NCBI GenBank assembly: GCA_032358255.1
Contig: JAULBX010025553.1
Span: 1-59,394, forward strand
Reading direction: 5' to 3'
From: Heterotrichella gracilis
Lineage: Eukaryota; Sar; Xanthophyceae; Tribonematales; Xanthonemataceae
DNA length: 59,394 nucleotides
A program made the translations under genes and the position numbers. Shown piece by piece: positions 12,081 through 24,481 of this stretch. Under the pieces are notes generated by a model. That model saw only the letters and a list, made by a program, of their open reading frames with translations. It had not been told where the DNA came from and searched no databases. Every line of letters begins with the position of its first letter. Positions within the stretch are counted from its first letter, which is position 1.

Positions 12081-13551
12081 CTTGGTGGGGTGGCCGTCAC
12101 GTATGAGGCACGTAGGAGGGCATGGGATCAGGGTATTCATCCGCAGCAAGCGTTGCTGTGGCTGCCCAACGCATGTGGCGTCACGCTGACATTCATTATC
12201 TTATGCGAGGAGCTCAGGTGTTAGATGTTTGGGCCTCAGGTGCCCGTCAATTCTGCTCACGTCCACATCCTTTGGCAAACACACTGGGAGCAATAGTGGC
12301 AAAGTTGCAGGAGGGCAAACTATTCTTAATCTAGCACTGAGTGGTTGGCTTGCAGGGCACTATCATTGCAGTATCCAGGTGGAGGTGCATCACCAGTTTT
12401 GTTCTTGGCGATTTATGAAGCCATTACCTGCATCCACGCTTTCTAACTTTTTCCTTTGCATTTCCATGCATACAATCTCAATTAAGTTGTCCATTTTGGA
12501 CCGTTAACGTTTGCTTACTTGCTTGTGCAAGGCACAATATGTTGCCACATCTGCTGAACGTTTCTGTCTGGTTTGCACTTTTTTGTTGGAAGTTACGCCA
12601 TAGTAGTATTTCTAGTATGCAACTTTACTGTCATGTAAACAGGGTGTAGGCCTTGAAGAGGTTGTCTTTCATTACATGAACTAACTGTACGTCGGCCACC
12701 TCAAGAGAGGGCTTGTACCGTGCACTGCCAATGATTTATTATGATTCATCGACTTGGATCAGGAATATTTGTTGGTCAATGATCAATGATGTCAAGGCAA
12801 ATGCGTGTGACACCAGCACTGGCGCCATGGCTGCAGCGTGCACGATTGACGATATGCAAAAGGACACATCTGATGCGATTCAGAGTCTGGTGAATTAACA
12901 AAAAGGAAACTGCATAACAGGCATATGCATCGACAATGTGCAAACTATGAAAACGAAAACCGTTTTATTGCAAGAAAGGTTGCCCACCACCGATCGGCTA
13001 AACCCGTTTGCGGTACGGCACCTCAAAATGTATATTGCAATTGCTTGGCAAGGTACGCTACCGGTCAATTTGGTGCAGCCAGCTGGCATTTTTTCCTGCA
13101 GTCATGACTGGTACCAACACTGGTGGCCATAACCTGCCAAACGGTCCTGGAAGCTGTCCCCAAAAGGGAACGACTTTGCAATTGATGCAACACAAGGTCT
13201 GCAACTAATCTAGCACTGCTCTGAGAGCGCTTCAACTTGGGTGACGCATGAATTGGAAATGACTGACATTTGCATCTCATATGATTGGCAAACAGGTAAA
13301 CAGGCCCATACAGTATGCATATACACAGCCACCTGATCACCTTAACAAACCCTGTCTTTACATTGGGTATCTTACAATACATCCTACATGGAGATGCCTG
13401 GCAAACAAGTCAATGTCAATTTTGTTGCAGCCATGCTTCTCAATTTGGCTCGCTGCACAATCGACAGCCGCAGCCGCTAGTGGCCCTGTTCAGTACCAGT
13501 ACCAGGATGACTGCTTGTGGTGCTAGCACATGTTGGATTTGAGCGCCCAAG
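12081..13551. other. Intergenic between convergent NF-YA and DRP5A genes
   Basis: These 1.5 kb hold the 3' regions of two converging genes. TGTAA motifs occur near 12634 on the plus strand and, for the minus-strand gene, near 13357 and 13371 (195-180 bp past its stop). No conserved open frame, RNA gene or element is recognised. Confidence 0.6.
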
Positions 13552-16500
13552 CTACAGGCACCTTGCAAGCTCCTGGAACTCGTTCTTGCATTTCACCAGC
13601 CCTTCAACCTTGCGCCCAAGTGCGTCCCTCTTGGATTGCATTGATGCCAAGGCGCCTGAAGCTGTGCAGCACAAGAAATAGTAAGGTTGAACCGCAATGC
13701 TACAACATGGTTCAGCTTGGAAGCCTTTCCTGGCATCCATGATGGCGTGACCATCACTGTTAAAACACTGGAGAACATTATTGGCCAAAGCAAACATTGG
13801 TAAATAGGCTGTCATGGAGCATAATCATTGTGTTAGCAGGCAAGTCCACCACTCTATCCATATTGCCATGCATCCCTTACCAATGAACAGCTCCATGAAG
13901 TGCTCATCTTTCCGAGCAAAGAGGTCCAGGGATAGCTCAGTGTTGAGGCGGTTGCAGATGGGGTCAAGGAAGGCTGACTTCAGGGTGGCAGGGGCTTGCT
14001 GGCAGGCAACGTTCTGCCTGATCCTGTCAAACAGGCGTTCTGCCTTGGTGCACACAGCCGTGAATGAGCTCCTGGGCTGGTCAACTGCTGCAGCTCCTGA
14101 GCCAAATCTTGACAATCCCACTGTGCCCACCCTGGCGGCTTTGCTGACACGGCCCCTGTGGAAACACCACATCCCTTCGTATGTGGATATACCTTCCAAG
14201 CGTTGCTGCCCACATGCTACAATGCGTATGTCACTTGAACAGACATGCCAACAGCTGTCATGGTCACACCAAAAGCACTTCCTGCACCAACCTGCTAGGC
14301 GAGTTTGCATCCACATTCCTGCCAGCAGCCAAGCTGAACTCTTGCCTCCTTGCAGCTGCCGCATCTGTCTTTTGGGCCCCCAGCAGATCAGGAGAAGGCG
14401 TCTCTGCAGGGCATGCAAACATGAGTGGTTAGGAACGAGTCGTGCATATTTGCTCGTGAAATGTGGGGGACGCTAATATTAATATTCATTTGCAATTATT
14501 TATCATTGATCATTTTGTAAGGTTTGGAATTCCTACCTGGCACAGTGAGGGGGTTGTTGCGCTCATGCAGAGGCTCCCTCTCTGGTGCTGACCCTTGGGC
14601 ACCCACTGCCATGCCCTCGTGGCCACGGGGAGGGGCATTCTCGACCTGATCCTCCATTGCATACTCATCCATCTCAGAGAAAAGGCTGACTGCAAACTCG
14701 CTGGTTGCTGCATTCAGGTGGTTGCGCACCAGGCTCCTGCAGTGATCCTCCACCTGGCTGATGAACGAGTGGTACGCGCTTCTGAAAGCAGCATGGAAGG
14801 CCACATACGGCCGCAGTGTGTCATGCACAGGGCCTGCACCAGAATTTGATGGTTAGACTTACAAAGCGCTGCTGTAAGTTAGCACTCAGCCATGCGCATG
14901 TGCAATATGAGATGTGCATTCTCAACAGGATACCAGTGATCCAATCTTTCCGCAATACAAATGGTGAATGCATTTAAAATTGGAAAATTAACACACAATT
15001 ATCCTTGTGAAGTATTGCAACATATTGATACTATAAAACATAAGTAACAAAATGGGGAAAAGGTAAGAATGATAAAAGACCCGGCGTGTTACAGTACGCA
15101 CCTCTCTGGAGCTGAGCAGTATCAGCAGCAATATCAAAGGATTTGCGCAGCACGGATGCTAGGCGGGCTGCGGCAGTATCCAGGAGTGGGCCGAGCGTGT
15201 CACGTGCAATGGACCGTGCAATATCCTCAGCTGCCCGTCCTGCCCCGTTGTTGTACCCCCTGCCCTTGAAGGCCAGGAGCACATTTGCAACCTTGTCACG
15301 TGCCACTGCATGAAATAACGGCAGGCCAGTAAGCACATGCTCATCGTGCCATGCCTGCACATCTGTGTTCAAAAAGTTCACCATGCACTGCATTCAATGA
15401 TAATGGAGAAATTACCTGCTGGAAACTCGAGGCAGAGTGCTGCCTCCTGAAACTCGCTCAGACAGCGCTCAAATGCGGCGCCACCATACAGCCTCAGACT
15501 GGAGTTAGGTGGTTTCACATCCACGGACAATCCAGGCCACTGCACATGATAAAATGTTGAGGTGAGGGGTTGCCGACGTTGCAATGAGGTTTTGCAATGA
15601 GGCATTGTGTCCTGCTGTCAGTGATTGAACTTACCGAGCTGATGTTGGAGTGCTGCCTTTCTTCATCGGTGGTCAGCCCGTGCTGTGCTGGGTCAGGGTG
15701 GGTTGACCCCTCTAGCAACTCCTCAACATGAGCTGCCACCCCAAACACATACTGCATGGCTGCAGGCATAGAGCTGCGTCATGCCTGCCGCCATTGCTGT
15801 GCAATAAAAATAAAACCAAAACAATGTCAGGCAATGCATTTACCTGCCCTGCGCAGAGCGCTGACGTCGGACGATGCATGCAGGTGGGCCTCAGCCGCCA
15901 CCAGCTCTGCAGCAGCAGACTCGCAGCGGTCCTGTAGGATGGAGAGGGTTGCAGGGGCAGCATCCCTGTAGCGGCGCGCCAGCTCATCCTCCAGGAACCT
16001 GCATGTTGCAAGGCATGGCATCATATTTGCACCGTGCAATATGCAGGAATATTGCAGATTTTCCACAGCAAACTGGGTACATGAAGAGCCGCGCACGTTT
16101 TCAGGTTCCCAAATCCAACCCGGCTGGCAAATCGCTCCTCGTCAAAGCCTCCTTGAATCTGTGTCCGCAGATGCAGGAAGATGGAGTCATCCACCTCCTT
16201 GATTTGCTTGCGCCAGTCTGCACTTGTGCTCACGGTGCGCTCCTGCGCAAGTCAATGTCTCCACGTCAGCACAGCCACCTAGCCTAGAGGACTGCCATGT
16301 TTGTCTGCAAACTGCAGGCCATACCTTTGGAAGAGCCACAAAGAAAGGCTTGGCGTTGGGATGCAGATACCCTGTGGCGCTCAGATATCTGTCTACTTCC
16401 CAGCGCTCCGCAAACTCCTTCAATCTGTTGTCAAACTTGCTGGCGACCACAACCTGGCAAGGTCCAAGGCTTGTTAGTTGATATGCTCGTGCACAGGGTA

Positions 16501-17847
16501 GCTGTGGTGGATTAGGGTTTTAGGGTTACAAATTATAAGCACCTAAAACCCTAGATACACATTACAATTTTATTACCAGTGTTCAGCAATTCGACAGAAA
16601 CTCCATCCTTACCGTTCTTTGGAAAGTTGGGTCCACATCCTGTATCACGTGCATCCACAGTGAGCTGCACCACTCCACGCTACTTTGTTGGAGGAACAGG
16701 ATGAGCCTGCAACAGGCAAGCACAGGTCATGTTGCTATGATAAGGTTCAAAAGGTGGAAATCATGCTAGCACGTCATCAAATGGGTCCAAGAAGGCCCCC
16801 ATTACAAGAACCCTTGCCAAATTACCTGTTTGGTGGCTGGATTTGTTCCCTCACCATATCCAGAATGTCATCGGGCGTGGACTCTGGCTCACCTTTGCGC
16901 GCCTGTTAAGTAACCAGAACTGATTACTGGGTCTGGGTTTGAACACAAACAGCTATTATGCATTGCCATATGCGCCTCCACGCTGCAGAGGGTTAGCAAC
17001 ACACCCGCCGACTTACCTTGAGGATGAACCCAGGTGTGTCGATGATGGTCAAGTTTGGACAGTATGCATACCTACAGAAAGAATGACCGGTTCAGTAGTG
17101 GATTTCTGGGAAGCTTGACTTTAGCAATGGCAGGCAACGGCATCACTTACTCAGCACGCATCACAATCGGTTTGCTGGAAACAGACGCGTTTGTCTTCTG
17201 CAGCAGCGCTTCAGTCCTCTCCTTGATGGCCTCAGCAACTGCAGTTTCTGGCACTGCAGAAGAAAGTGTGCCAGTTGCATACTAGCCCAACAAAGTGTTC
17301 ACAAAACAACCCAGGTGAAACAGTACGGTGGGTGTGCTATGCCTGCTGTGCTGGCCTCACCTATGGGTGGGCCATACTCATCAGAGTCCTCGTCTTGAAG
17401 CCTGCACCTGGGTTCACTGGCCGTGGGATCATGGACCATCTGCACGATGAGAGGCCTCCTGGTCCCCATTTCCACCTCTCTGACGTTGAACCGAAACTGC
17501 AGGCAGGCCCTGTTTCAGTGGCAGCTGGGGGATGGGTAAAGCTAGGGATAACCACCTGCCCGTATGTAAAGGGATGATGCACAAGGCTCACCCCAAGAAA
17601 GGCCTCCAGCAAGGAAGACTTTCCATCTGACTGCCCACCAATAGCAACCAGCTCAGGAATGGGGAGGGACTCTCCAAACGCAACTGCCGCTGCCTGCAAG
17701 CGACTGCAAGGAATGTGCGCAGGGTTGAGAGTGTGCCTTCGGTCAAACTGGTATCTGTGCTGTTATATCGCACCTGAAAGCCTCATAGCGCAGGTAATCG
17801 CACCTGTATGCCTCATACCGAAGCTTGGAGTCCGGGTTGGAGCTCAT
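13552..17847 (-). CDS. DRP5A: Dynamin-related GTPase of the DRP5A type
   Basis: This is a large self-assembling GTPase of the plant DRP5 group, whose members act in cytokinesis or organelle division. Exons on the minus strand: 17804-17847, 17592-17703, 17361-17496, 17151-17253, 17017-17071, 16826-16902, 16613-16706, 16325-16453, 16097-16242, 15844-15998, 15635-15759, 15416-15539, 15102-15305, 14537-14833, 14292-14403, 13881-14071, 13552-13655. The total is 735 residues. Seen: P-loop GGQSDGKSS (about 37-45), switch region EMGTRRP, DxPG box TIIDTPGF, and G4 motif SKFDN. DRP5A-specific stretches follow, including FLQQSSVEWCSSLW and GLSVDVKPPNSSLRLYGGAA. The start ATG (MSSNPDSKLRYEAY) splices directly to RLQAAAVAFGE, matching plant homologues. 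The choice of DRP5A over DRP5B/ARC5 is from remembered motifs. The exon starting at 14071 has a weak acceptor. Confidence 0.92.
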
Positions 17848-18408
17848 CTCGCTTTTGTGCGTTGACCAACGGTCTAGCCGGTGGTTTCGCAAGTAAAGGA
17901 CCTCTGACGCACGATTAACGCACACAAACCAAACAACTGGTACAACAGATATTCCCAAGGGACTGCAGCGTGGAGAGAGAAGGGGGCTTCAAAATAGGGA
18001 TAGGGATCTTGTCCACTTTGGATCCAGTCAGCGGGAGAACTGCACCAACGACGGAGAGGTCATATGCCAGCCAACACCCGAAACAACTTATCAAAACGAA
18101 GTATGTTATTGCAAACAAAGCCTCTCTGCTCTCCTTGTATCCTAGCACAAGTTGGCTTGTGTTTCACTTTTTGCTGGTGCTAAATAAAGGCGCCAAAACT
18201 AGTTTCTAAATAAAGGCGCCACGTGTCGGTTGGACAGGGCTTCCTCAGCAAGAGGTGACCTGATTGGACACCTGATAAGACAACGTGGTCAGTTTCACGG
18301 CTTGTGCTTCCATAAGTGCCGTGTATATGTTTCTGAAAGGGACAGTAAACAAGTCCTCAGTGCTGTTGTTGCAACATCCAGGAATTCTCTTGCCATGTGC
18401 ACATCGCA
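17848..18408. promoter_or_regulatory. Bidirectional promoter region between DRP5A and DNAAF5
   Basis: The start codons of the two divergent genes are 561 bp apart. The interval holds a 15-bp direct repeat, CTAAATAAAGGCGCC, at 18180-18194 and 18206-18220. The first copy continues to GCGCCAAA (18190-18197), which is TTTGGCGC on the other strand and fits the E2F consensus TTTSSCGC. CACGTG lies at 18220-18225, and a CCAATCAG box (minus strand) at 18260-18267. The motif assignments are inference. The position between two genes transcribed outwards is what supports promoter function. Confidence 0.55.
18180..18220. repeat. 15-bp direct repeat carrying an E2F-like site
   Basis: CTAAATAAAGGCGCC occurs twice with a 26-bp period. 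Each copy ends in the palindrome GGCGCC. The TAAATAAA part could also serve as a TATA-like element for one of the flanking genes. Confidence 0.7.
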
Positions 18409-21400
18409 ATGACTGCACGCCCATCTGTAGACGACTTTTGGAAGCAGCTGAACCAAAAGCCCAGTCGTTTGAACGTCACCAAAATATCCGTACTCCCTGG
18501 CATCCGCACTGAATCTCGCGTACTTGGCTCCAGCACGGCGCAACAACCCGAGCAGAGCACTGACCCTGTCCCAAACCAATTGGCGCAAGGTCCATTTGTT
18601 TCCGGTGAACATACAGCCGAGGAAAAGGAAGCTCTGTTGGTACGAGCGTGACCTTTCAACCTTTTGCACCGAGTTTTCACACCCACCACTGAACCCTCGA
18701 CTGGTTCTGCAGAGTTGGCTGCAACGAGACATAAATTGCTTGACTGATGCCGACAGATTTGCCCGCCAGAATGCAGTAAGTCGTGTTTTTTGTTCCACTG
18801 TTACTACTTTTGAGAAGGCTGCAAGAACCTTCTCACGGTGGGCTTCTATCCTTTCAGCTCTCTGCTCTCAGCAGCAAGTTGTTCAAAGGTGGCCCCGACG
18901 GCAGCCGAGCAGTGTCCCCACAACTTCTGCAGGTGGGTGTGTGACCATCCTGTGCTTGTGGAGTAACAAACTTCAACTGGTAACAGTGTGCACCAAAGGT
19001 CACCTTTTTTACTTATGCATGCATACATACATTCACGACATAACACAATGCTTGTCTGCACCCCACCCACTTGCTCCTGGTTCCACACTCACCGCCGTGG
19101 TTTGCGCTGGTTTTGCAGTCAATAATATGCAGCCATGTGGCCATCCCCGTTGTCAGGCTCTTCTCAGACCCCGTGGAAAAGTGCCGGGAGGGCAGCGTTG
19201 CTTTCCTGCAGCAGGCGTGCAACAGGGTGCCAGATGTCTCGTGCTTACTCCCCGCCTTGTTGCCTATCAGTGCTCAGAGGATTGGCAAGGTGCCTGTGCT
19301 GGAGACCTCAGAGGAAGTGAGGCTGCAGCTGCTCCGCTTGGTCTGTGGGCCAGTCGTCAGCCGGTCAGGTGGGTGGGTGTAACCGCACTGAGATCATTTT
19401 TATCAAAAGTGTACAGATTTTAGTGGTGACATGCGTGCTGTGATGCAGGAGCGGCGCTGGTTCAGTATATGTCAGAGGTGGTGCTGATAATTTGCCGAGC
19501 CCTGGAGGATGCCTTTCACGAAAACAAAAAGGTATTTTGATTTTCAGCCCCGACCCGCAGCAAGCATTGCAGCACTGCTTTGCAAGCAGCAACCAGCACC
19601 TCCCCGCATGCAGGTGGCATGCACAGCGGTTGTCAACATGTCATCCTCACTCCCAGCAGAAGCCCTGGATGCGCACAGCGAAACCCTTGCGAAAGCCATC
19701 GCTGCCAACTTCAAGCACCAGCACTCAAAAGTGCGCACATCCTGCACCCAAGCCATGCAGGCGCTCGTGGCCAAGGTAAAGGCTGGCCAGGTGCATTGGC
19801 ATTTACCCTTGTTCAGGTGCCGGGGTATCCGTCATATGGGGATTGCAATGAATGAAGACATTCGATTACAGCTTACCATCACATGGGTACCCCAGATGGG
19901 ATGCATCCATCATTAGTGGCTTCATGCCATGCACTCATGTCTCACAAGCCGCTTGGAAATACCAACCCCATAAAGGAACATGAAGCGCCGCGTGCACCAT
20001 GCACCGGGTACTGGCGGGTGCGTGCATCTTCCACCGCTCAGGTGTGTTGATCGTCTCATGCAGGGCATGTCAGCCCCCCTGGTGGTGGAGGTGGTTGCGC
20101 CTGCCATGATTAAGCTGGCTAATGACAGGCACCCGGGGGTGAGGGCAGCGTGCTTTGTAGCGGTTGCTCACTGGCTAGGGGCCACAGCAGGGTAAGGACT
20201 GGCATCCATTGTATGGCCTGAAATCACGCATTGCAAGCCAACCCAATCAACTGGATGCGTACTCTGCTCACCTCCAACCTAGGATGTATGCATGGTCTCA
20301 TGGATGACTCCTCATCCACCCCCACAACCTGGCAATTTCCTCATTCATTGATGACCTGCAGGACGTCTTGTCGGGAAGGCCACTCCAACATGTCTGCAGA
20401 CCAGCTGAGGTGAGTGCGCACTGCGGCTGTGTTAGCATGGCGTGAATCATACGTCACACCATTAGTGTGTGCTAGCCTCATGCGCGTATGCTGGCATGTC
20501 TGTTTGGGCGCTGCCCGAATGAAAATGGCAACCATATGTTGGACAGTATATTCATGGGGCAGAACTGGTTGCAGGGTTGTGGCGCCAGTGCTGCTGCCTA
20601 TCCTGCTCCTGGGTCTGACTGACGAGGCGGCAGACATTGCCAGCACCGCTGCGGCGTATGTCGAGTCAGTGGGTGTGTACTATACTACGCATTGTCAGCA
20701 GGCAGATGGTGTCGATGAGGATGTGGAGATGGCGGAGGCTGGAAGTCAAAGCGTGGAGGCGTCCAGTAGCCTGCCGGAGCACTTGCTGACACCCTTCCAG
20801 GTATGGCCACAGACGGTGCACAAAATAGACGCCATGGTTGGAATTTACACTGGCAGATGATAATAATACACGTGATGTTGTAGTTGATGGTGCACGATTC
20901 CACTGGGGTCATGTCATTAGCAGCCACCCCATATGGCCTCTGCACCTGAGCCTGCCCATGTTTGTCCCGCAGGAGCGCCCGCCTGCCCCCGCCCGCAGCA
21001 TGACCTGCTCCCTGCTCCCCTCCGTGCTCCCTCCAGTGCTCCACAGCCTGCGGGAGTGGACCGCGGGCCTCAGGCTGACCGGGGCCAGGCTGGTGCGCAG
21101 CCTGGCGCAGCTTGCAGAGGGCCATGTGACGCAGTACCTGACCGCGCTGCTGCCCGCGCTGCGTGCGGGTGTGGGGGATGACGACGCGGCGGTGGTGCAG
21201 TGGGTGGTGAGGGCGGTGCACGTGGTGGGCGCACATGTCAAGGTGAGCAGGGACAGCTTGGGCTTCGAGTGGAAGTAGCAATGAATCGGGATATATTTGT
21301 TATTTCTGTTTACTGTCAAATAACTTTTAAAATATATTCGGATGCAATATAATGACACTTTACTCTGTTCTAAAGATTACCTTTATTATGGCGCACATGG

Positions 21401-24400
21401 CATTGTGCACCAGCGTCTGATATCCCGTGAGCAAAGCAAAGGGCAGCATCAGGTGTGCATGGCCACTGGTCCAGTGCAATCACCAATCACAATCATTAGG
21501 AATCAAGCCAGACACCGGCTTTGTTATATCACAGGTCCAGTACTGGATGCCGCTGGCAGCGGAGGAGGTGTCCAGCCCCAAGGCGGGCCTGTCACAGCGC
21601 ACCGACGCCCTGGTGATGCTGGCTGCGCTGCTGTACGGGGCACACTTGGCGCACCAGCCCGCGCCGCAGGAGGCCCTGGGCCAGCTGGCGCAGGCGCTGG
21701 AGTCCGATGATGTGCGTGGGTTGGAGTATGAGCCTGCCCTGCAGCAGGTGCTGGCGGTGGTCACAAACACGATACGCCTGGCAGGTACTCGCAGAATAGG
21801 CATAAAAAACCCACGGATTGTGCATTGAAAACCCACAGAATGTGCTTAAAAAACCCACAGATTGTGCATAAAAACCCGCAGAATGCGCAGTCATGTTAAC
21901 CCTGAACCCTAACACGCCCTAAATGCGCCCTACACACATACAGCCTGCCGGGTACTTGTTGCTGCAGCGCGCTCACGGGTACTAAACAGGTAAATGAAAG
22001 GCCTCCAATGCAGCACCGACTCCTTCCACAGTTGATTACCCCCTCCCCATTGCGCGCAGGCCCTGCCAGTGCCTCCATCAGTGCACCCCTCTACCGCAGC
22101 CTGCTGCAGATGCAGGTGGTGCCAGGTGCCCCCAGCCTGCATGGGCCAGCCAGCCAGGTGGCGGACAGCCTGGCGGCGGCATGTGGGATGGGGTCGGCGG
22201 AACAGCTTGCAGCGCAGCACGCCCCGGGCATACTGGACCAGGTGCGGCGTGGCTTGCAGTGACAGTCGCCATAAGGTCACCATTACAAGTGCTGTTGGTT
22301 TCTAATTTGGGCATACATTGGACCGCAGTCCTCAATTCCACACTACCCTCAAGTTCTTATGAACGCATCTCAATTGCAGCAATTTTACCCATCACATCAT
22401 GTGCCGGTGGTATATTATCAAGACCTGCATGGGACCGCGTTTGCTGATTCCACACTACCCTCAAATGCTCAGAAGCTTATTCCAATTGCCCATAAACCGC
22501 TACTGGGTTGCTTTTGGTCACCGTTTGCTTTAGGCATTACTGTACGATCGCATTAAATCTGTCCCATTATCTTCGCCCAGGTGCGCGGCAGCCACCTGTC
22601 CTGGGTGAGCACCTCCCCCGACCTCATGGTCTTCACAGCACTGCTGCGCTCATGTGGGGCTGCCGCCCTGCAACCGCTCATGGCCCAAGTGGTGGCGCTG
22701 CTGCGGGGGTGCCTGGGGGACAAGGAGCGCGACCCGCAGATGCAGATAGGTGGGTGCACAATGGGGGCGGTGTGCACAGGCTCACCATTTTGCCCAACGT
22801 TTGGTAAGCCCTGCTGGCTGGTTCCGCCTGGCGCGTGCATCAACCTGCATGCAATGCTGAGAGGCACACATTATCGAAGCCAATCACATCCATACAAGTC
22901 ACTGATACACATGTATCAGTGGTACACATGTGTGGCGGGCAGACTGATCGTGCATGTTTTACAAGAAGGGAATGTCTGGCGTGCTCACCCTCACAACATC
23001 TCAAACACTCGTCCCTTTGCATGTTCCTGCTATGCAGACCTGCTGCACCTCCTTGCATAATGGTAGAGTTCTATGCTTTATTTACCTAATTTTTTATGCT
23101 TTTGGTCATGGTTCACAGATCTGCTGCACCTCCTGGACGAGCTGCTTGAGAGCGACCGGCACTGCGGCGCCTTCAGTGGGGACCAGGCGGTGCCGGTGGT
23201 GTGGGACGTGCTGCAGCCGCCCCTGGTGTGGCGTGCAAGCAAGACAGCGGCAGCAATTCGATTCGCAGCCATCACGGCGCTGGCGACCCTGCTGCGCAGG
23301 TGGACACCGGCCAGCGCATTGTCGTATCATCAAAATCTCAATTGGAATTTGCAAATTTGATTACAATTATCCCTTAAATCCGACCTTGGGCGGCGGAGTT
23401 CATATAGAAAGCCAGCAACTTAACAACTCTAGGGGGCGACATATTACTCGGTGACTGATCACTGAAAATGTACAAGTGTCACGTAAGGGTGTTTGGCTTG
23501 AAAGCCTTTCCTGTAATTGTTTATTGTTGTTGAATACCGCTGCCCCTTCCCACGCAGGCGTCTGGTGTCCGAGGCGCAGGTGCGTCAGCTGCTCTGCGAC
23601 AGCCAGCTGCTGGTGCTGTTGCTGCAGGTGATGGACGAGGACTGGTACCCAGAGACGCGCACCATGGGATGCCACGCGCTGGAGCAGGCGCTGCAGATAG
23701 CAGGTGGGCAGCGGTTGGGGGATGGGCTGGGGTATTCCCCGCTGAATGTAGGTCATGTTGTGAGCCGTTGGTGGAATTTGTGCTCATGTTGCAGAGGAGT
23801 TGTGGAGGTGTGTGTTGGCTGCAGTGTGGCTGGCGATGCTAATGGCCAGTGTCACAGGCCAGCTGCATGGCGATCAGACGCACAGGCCAGCTGCCTTGGC
23901 CTTGCTGCCTACAAGTAGCATGCATGAATGGACCAGGACGGCACAGAAAATTGTCCTTGTCTTCACTGACACCTCTTCAGTAACCCCAATGCACTACTCT
24001 TACCGCAAGGATGCTACATAATCTTCTGGTGTTGGGGTTGGAAGCCTTTTTGTCATCGTATTTGTAACCAACGCACTGAAGTTGCGTAGCTTTCCTCGCC
24101 CACTGCTGAAACCATGCCCCATATGATCCCTCCACAGGGGCACACCTGTCACCGGAGCAGCGCAAGTCGGTCACCGAAGACGTGATCAAGCGCTTGGACG
24201 ACAGCAGCAACGAAGTGCGCATCTTTGCCTGCCAAATCATCACCCCGCTGGTGGCAACTGCACCCCACGCGTTTGACGACGCGGCGGCATCCGCGCTTAT
24301 AAGCGCCGCACTTGTGCACATGGACGATGCCAACGCCGCTGTGCAGCAGGCGGTGTGTAGGGTTTTGGAGGGTGTGGCAGGGTTTTGGCCGCAGCGGGTG

Positions 24401-24481
24401 GCGCAGGAGGTGGGCAAGGTGCAGGACAAGCACCGGACACCTGAGTATTGCGCCAGGCTGCTGCAAGCATGTGGGCAGTAG
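18409..24481 (+). CDS. DNAAF5: Dynein axonemal assembly factor 5 (HEATR2)
   Basis: DNAAF5 is a cytoplasmic HEAT-repeat factor needed to pre-assemble axonemal dynein arms. Exons: 18409-18639, 18713-18775, 18858-18932, 19119-19368, 19449-19531, 19614-19775, 20064-20191, 20362-20409, 20575-20800, 20973-21242, 21535-21784, 22060-22241, 22581-22749, 23119-23299, 23558-23703, 24138-24481. The total is 935 residues, against about 855 in human. Diagnostic pieces: QRDINCLTDADRFARQNA near the N-terminus; HQHSKVR; SHLSWVSTSPDLMVFTALLR; WRASKTAAAIRFAA; and IKRLDDSSNEVR, followed by a final helix ending KHRTPEYCARLLQ. Repeated HEAT helices fill the remainder, with an acidic insert (DGVDEDVEMAEAGS). The first exon (ATG at 18409, MTARPSVDDFW) has no strong homologue and is the weakest part. 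From the second exon on the match is clear. Confidence 0.92.
21800..21889 (+). repeat. Four-copy tandem repeat in a DNAAF5 intron
   Basis: Four degenerate units of roughly 22-26 bp with the core AAAACCCACAGATTGTGC lie just after the 21784 donor. They are followed by telomere-like AACCCTGAACCCTAA. No coding role is seen. Confidence 0.75.
23031..23057 (+). repeat. Decoy copy of a DNAAF5 acceptor and exon start
   Basis: ATGCAGACCTGCTGCACCTCC repeats the acceptor and first bases of the 23119 exon (CACAGATCTGCTGCACCTCC) 83 bp upstream. Only about 20 exon bases are copied. Confidence 0.65.

Noticed and set aside
18295..18798. 167-codon open frame on the minus strand upstream of DNAAF5
   Set aside because: It overlaps the DNAAF5 first exons in antisense and has no recognisable motif or splice structure. 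The plus-strand reading (QRDINCLTDADRF) is conserved.
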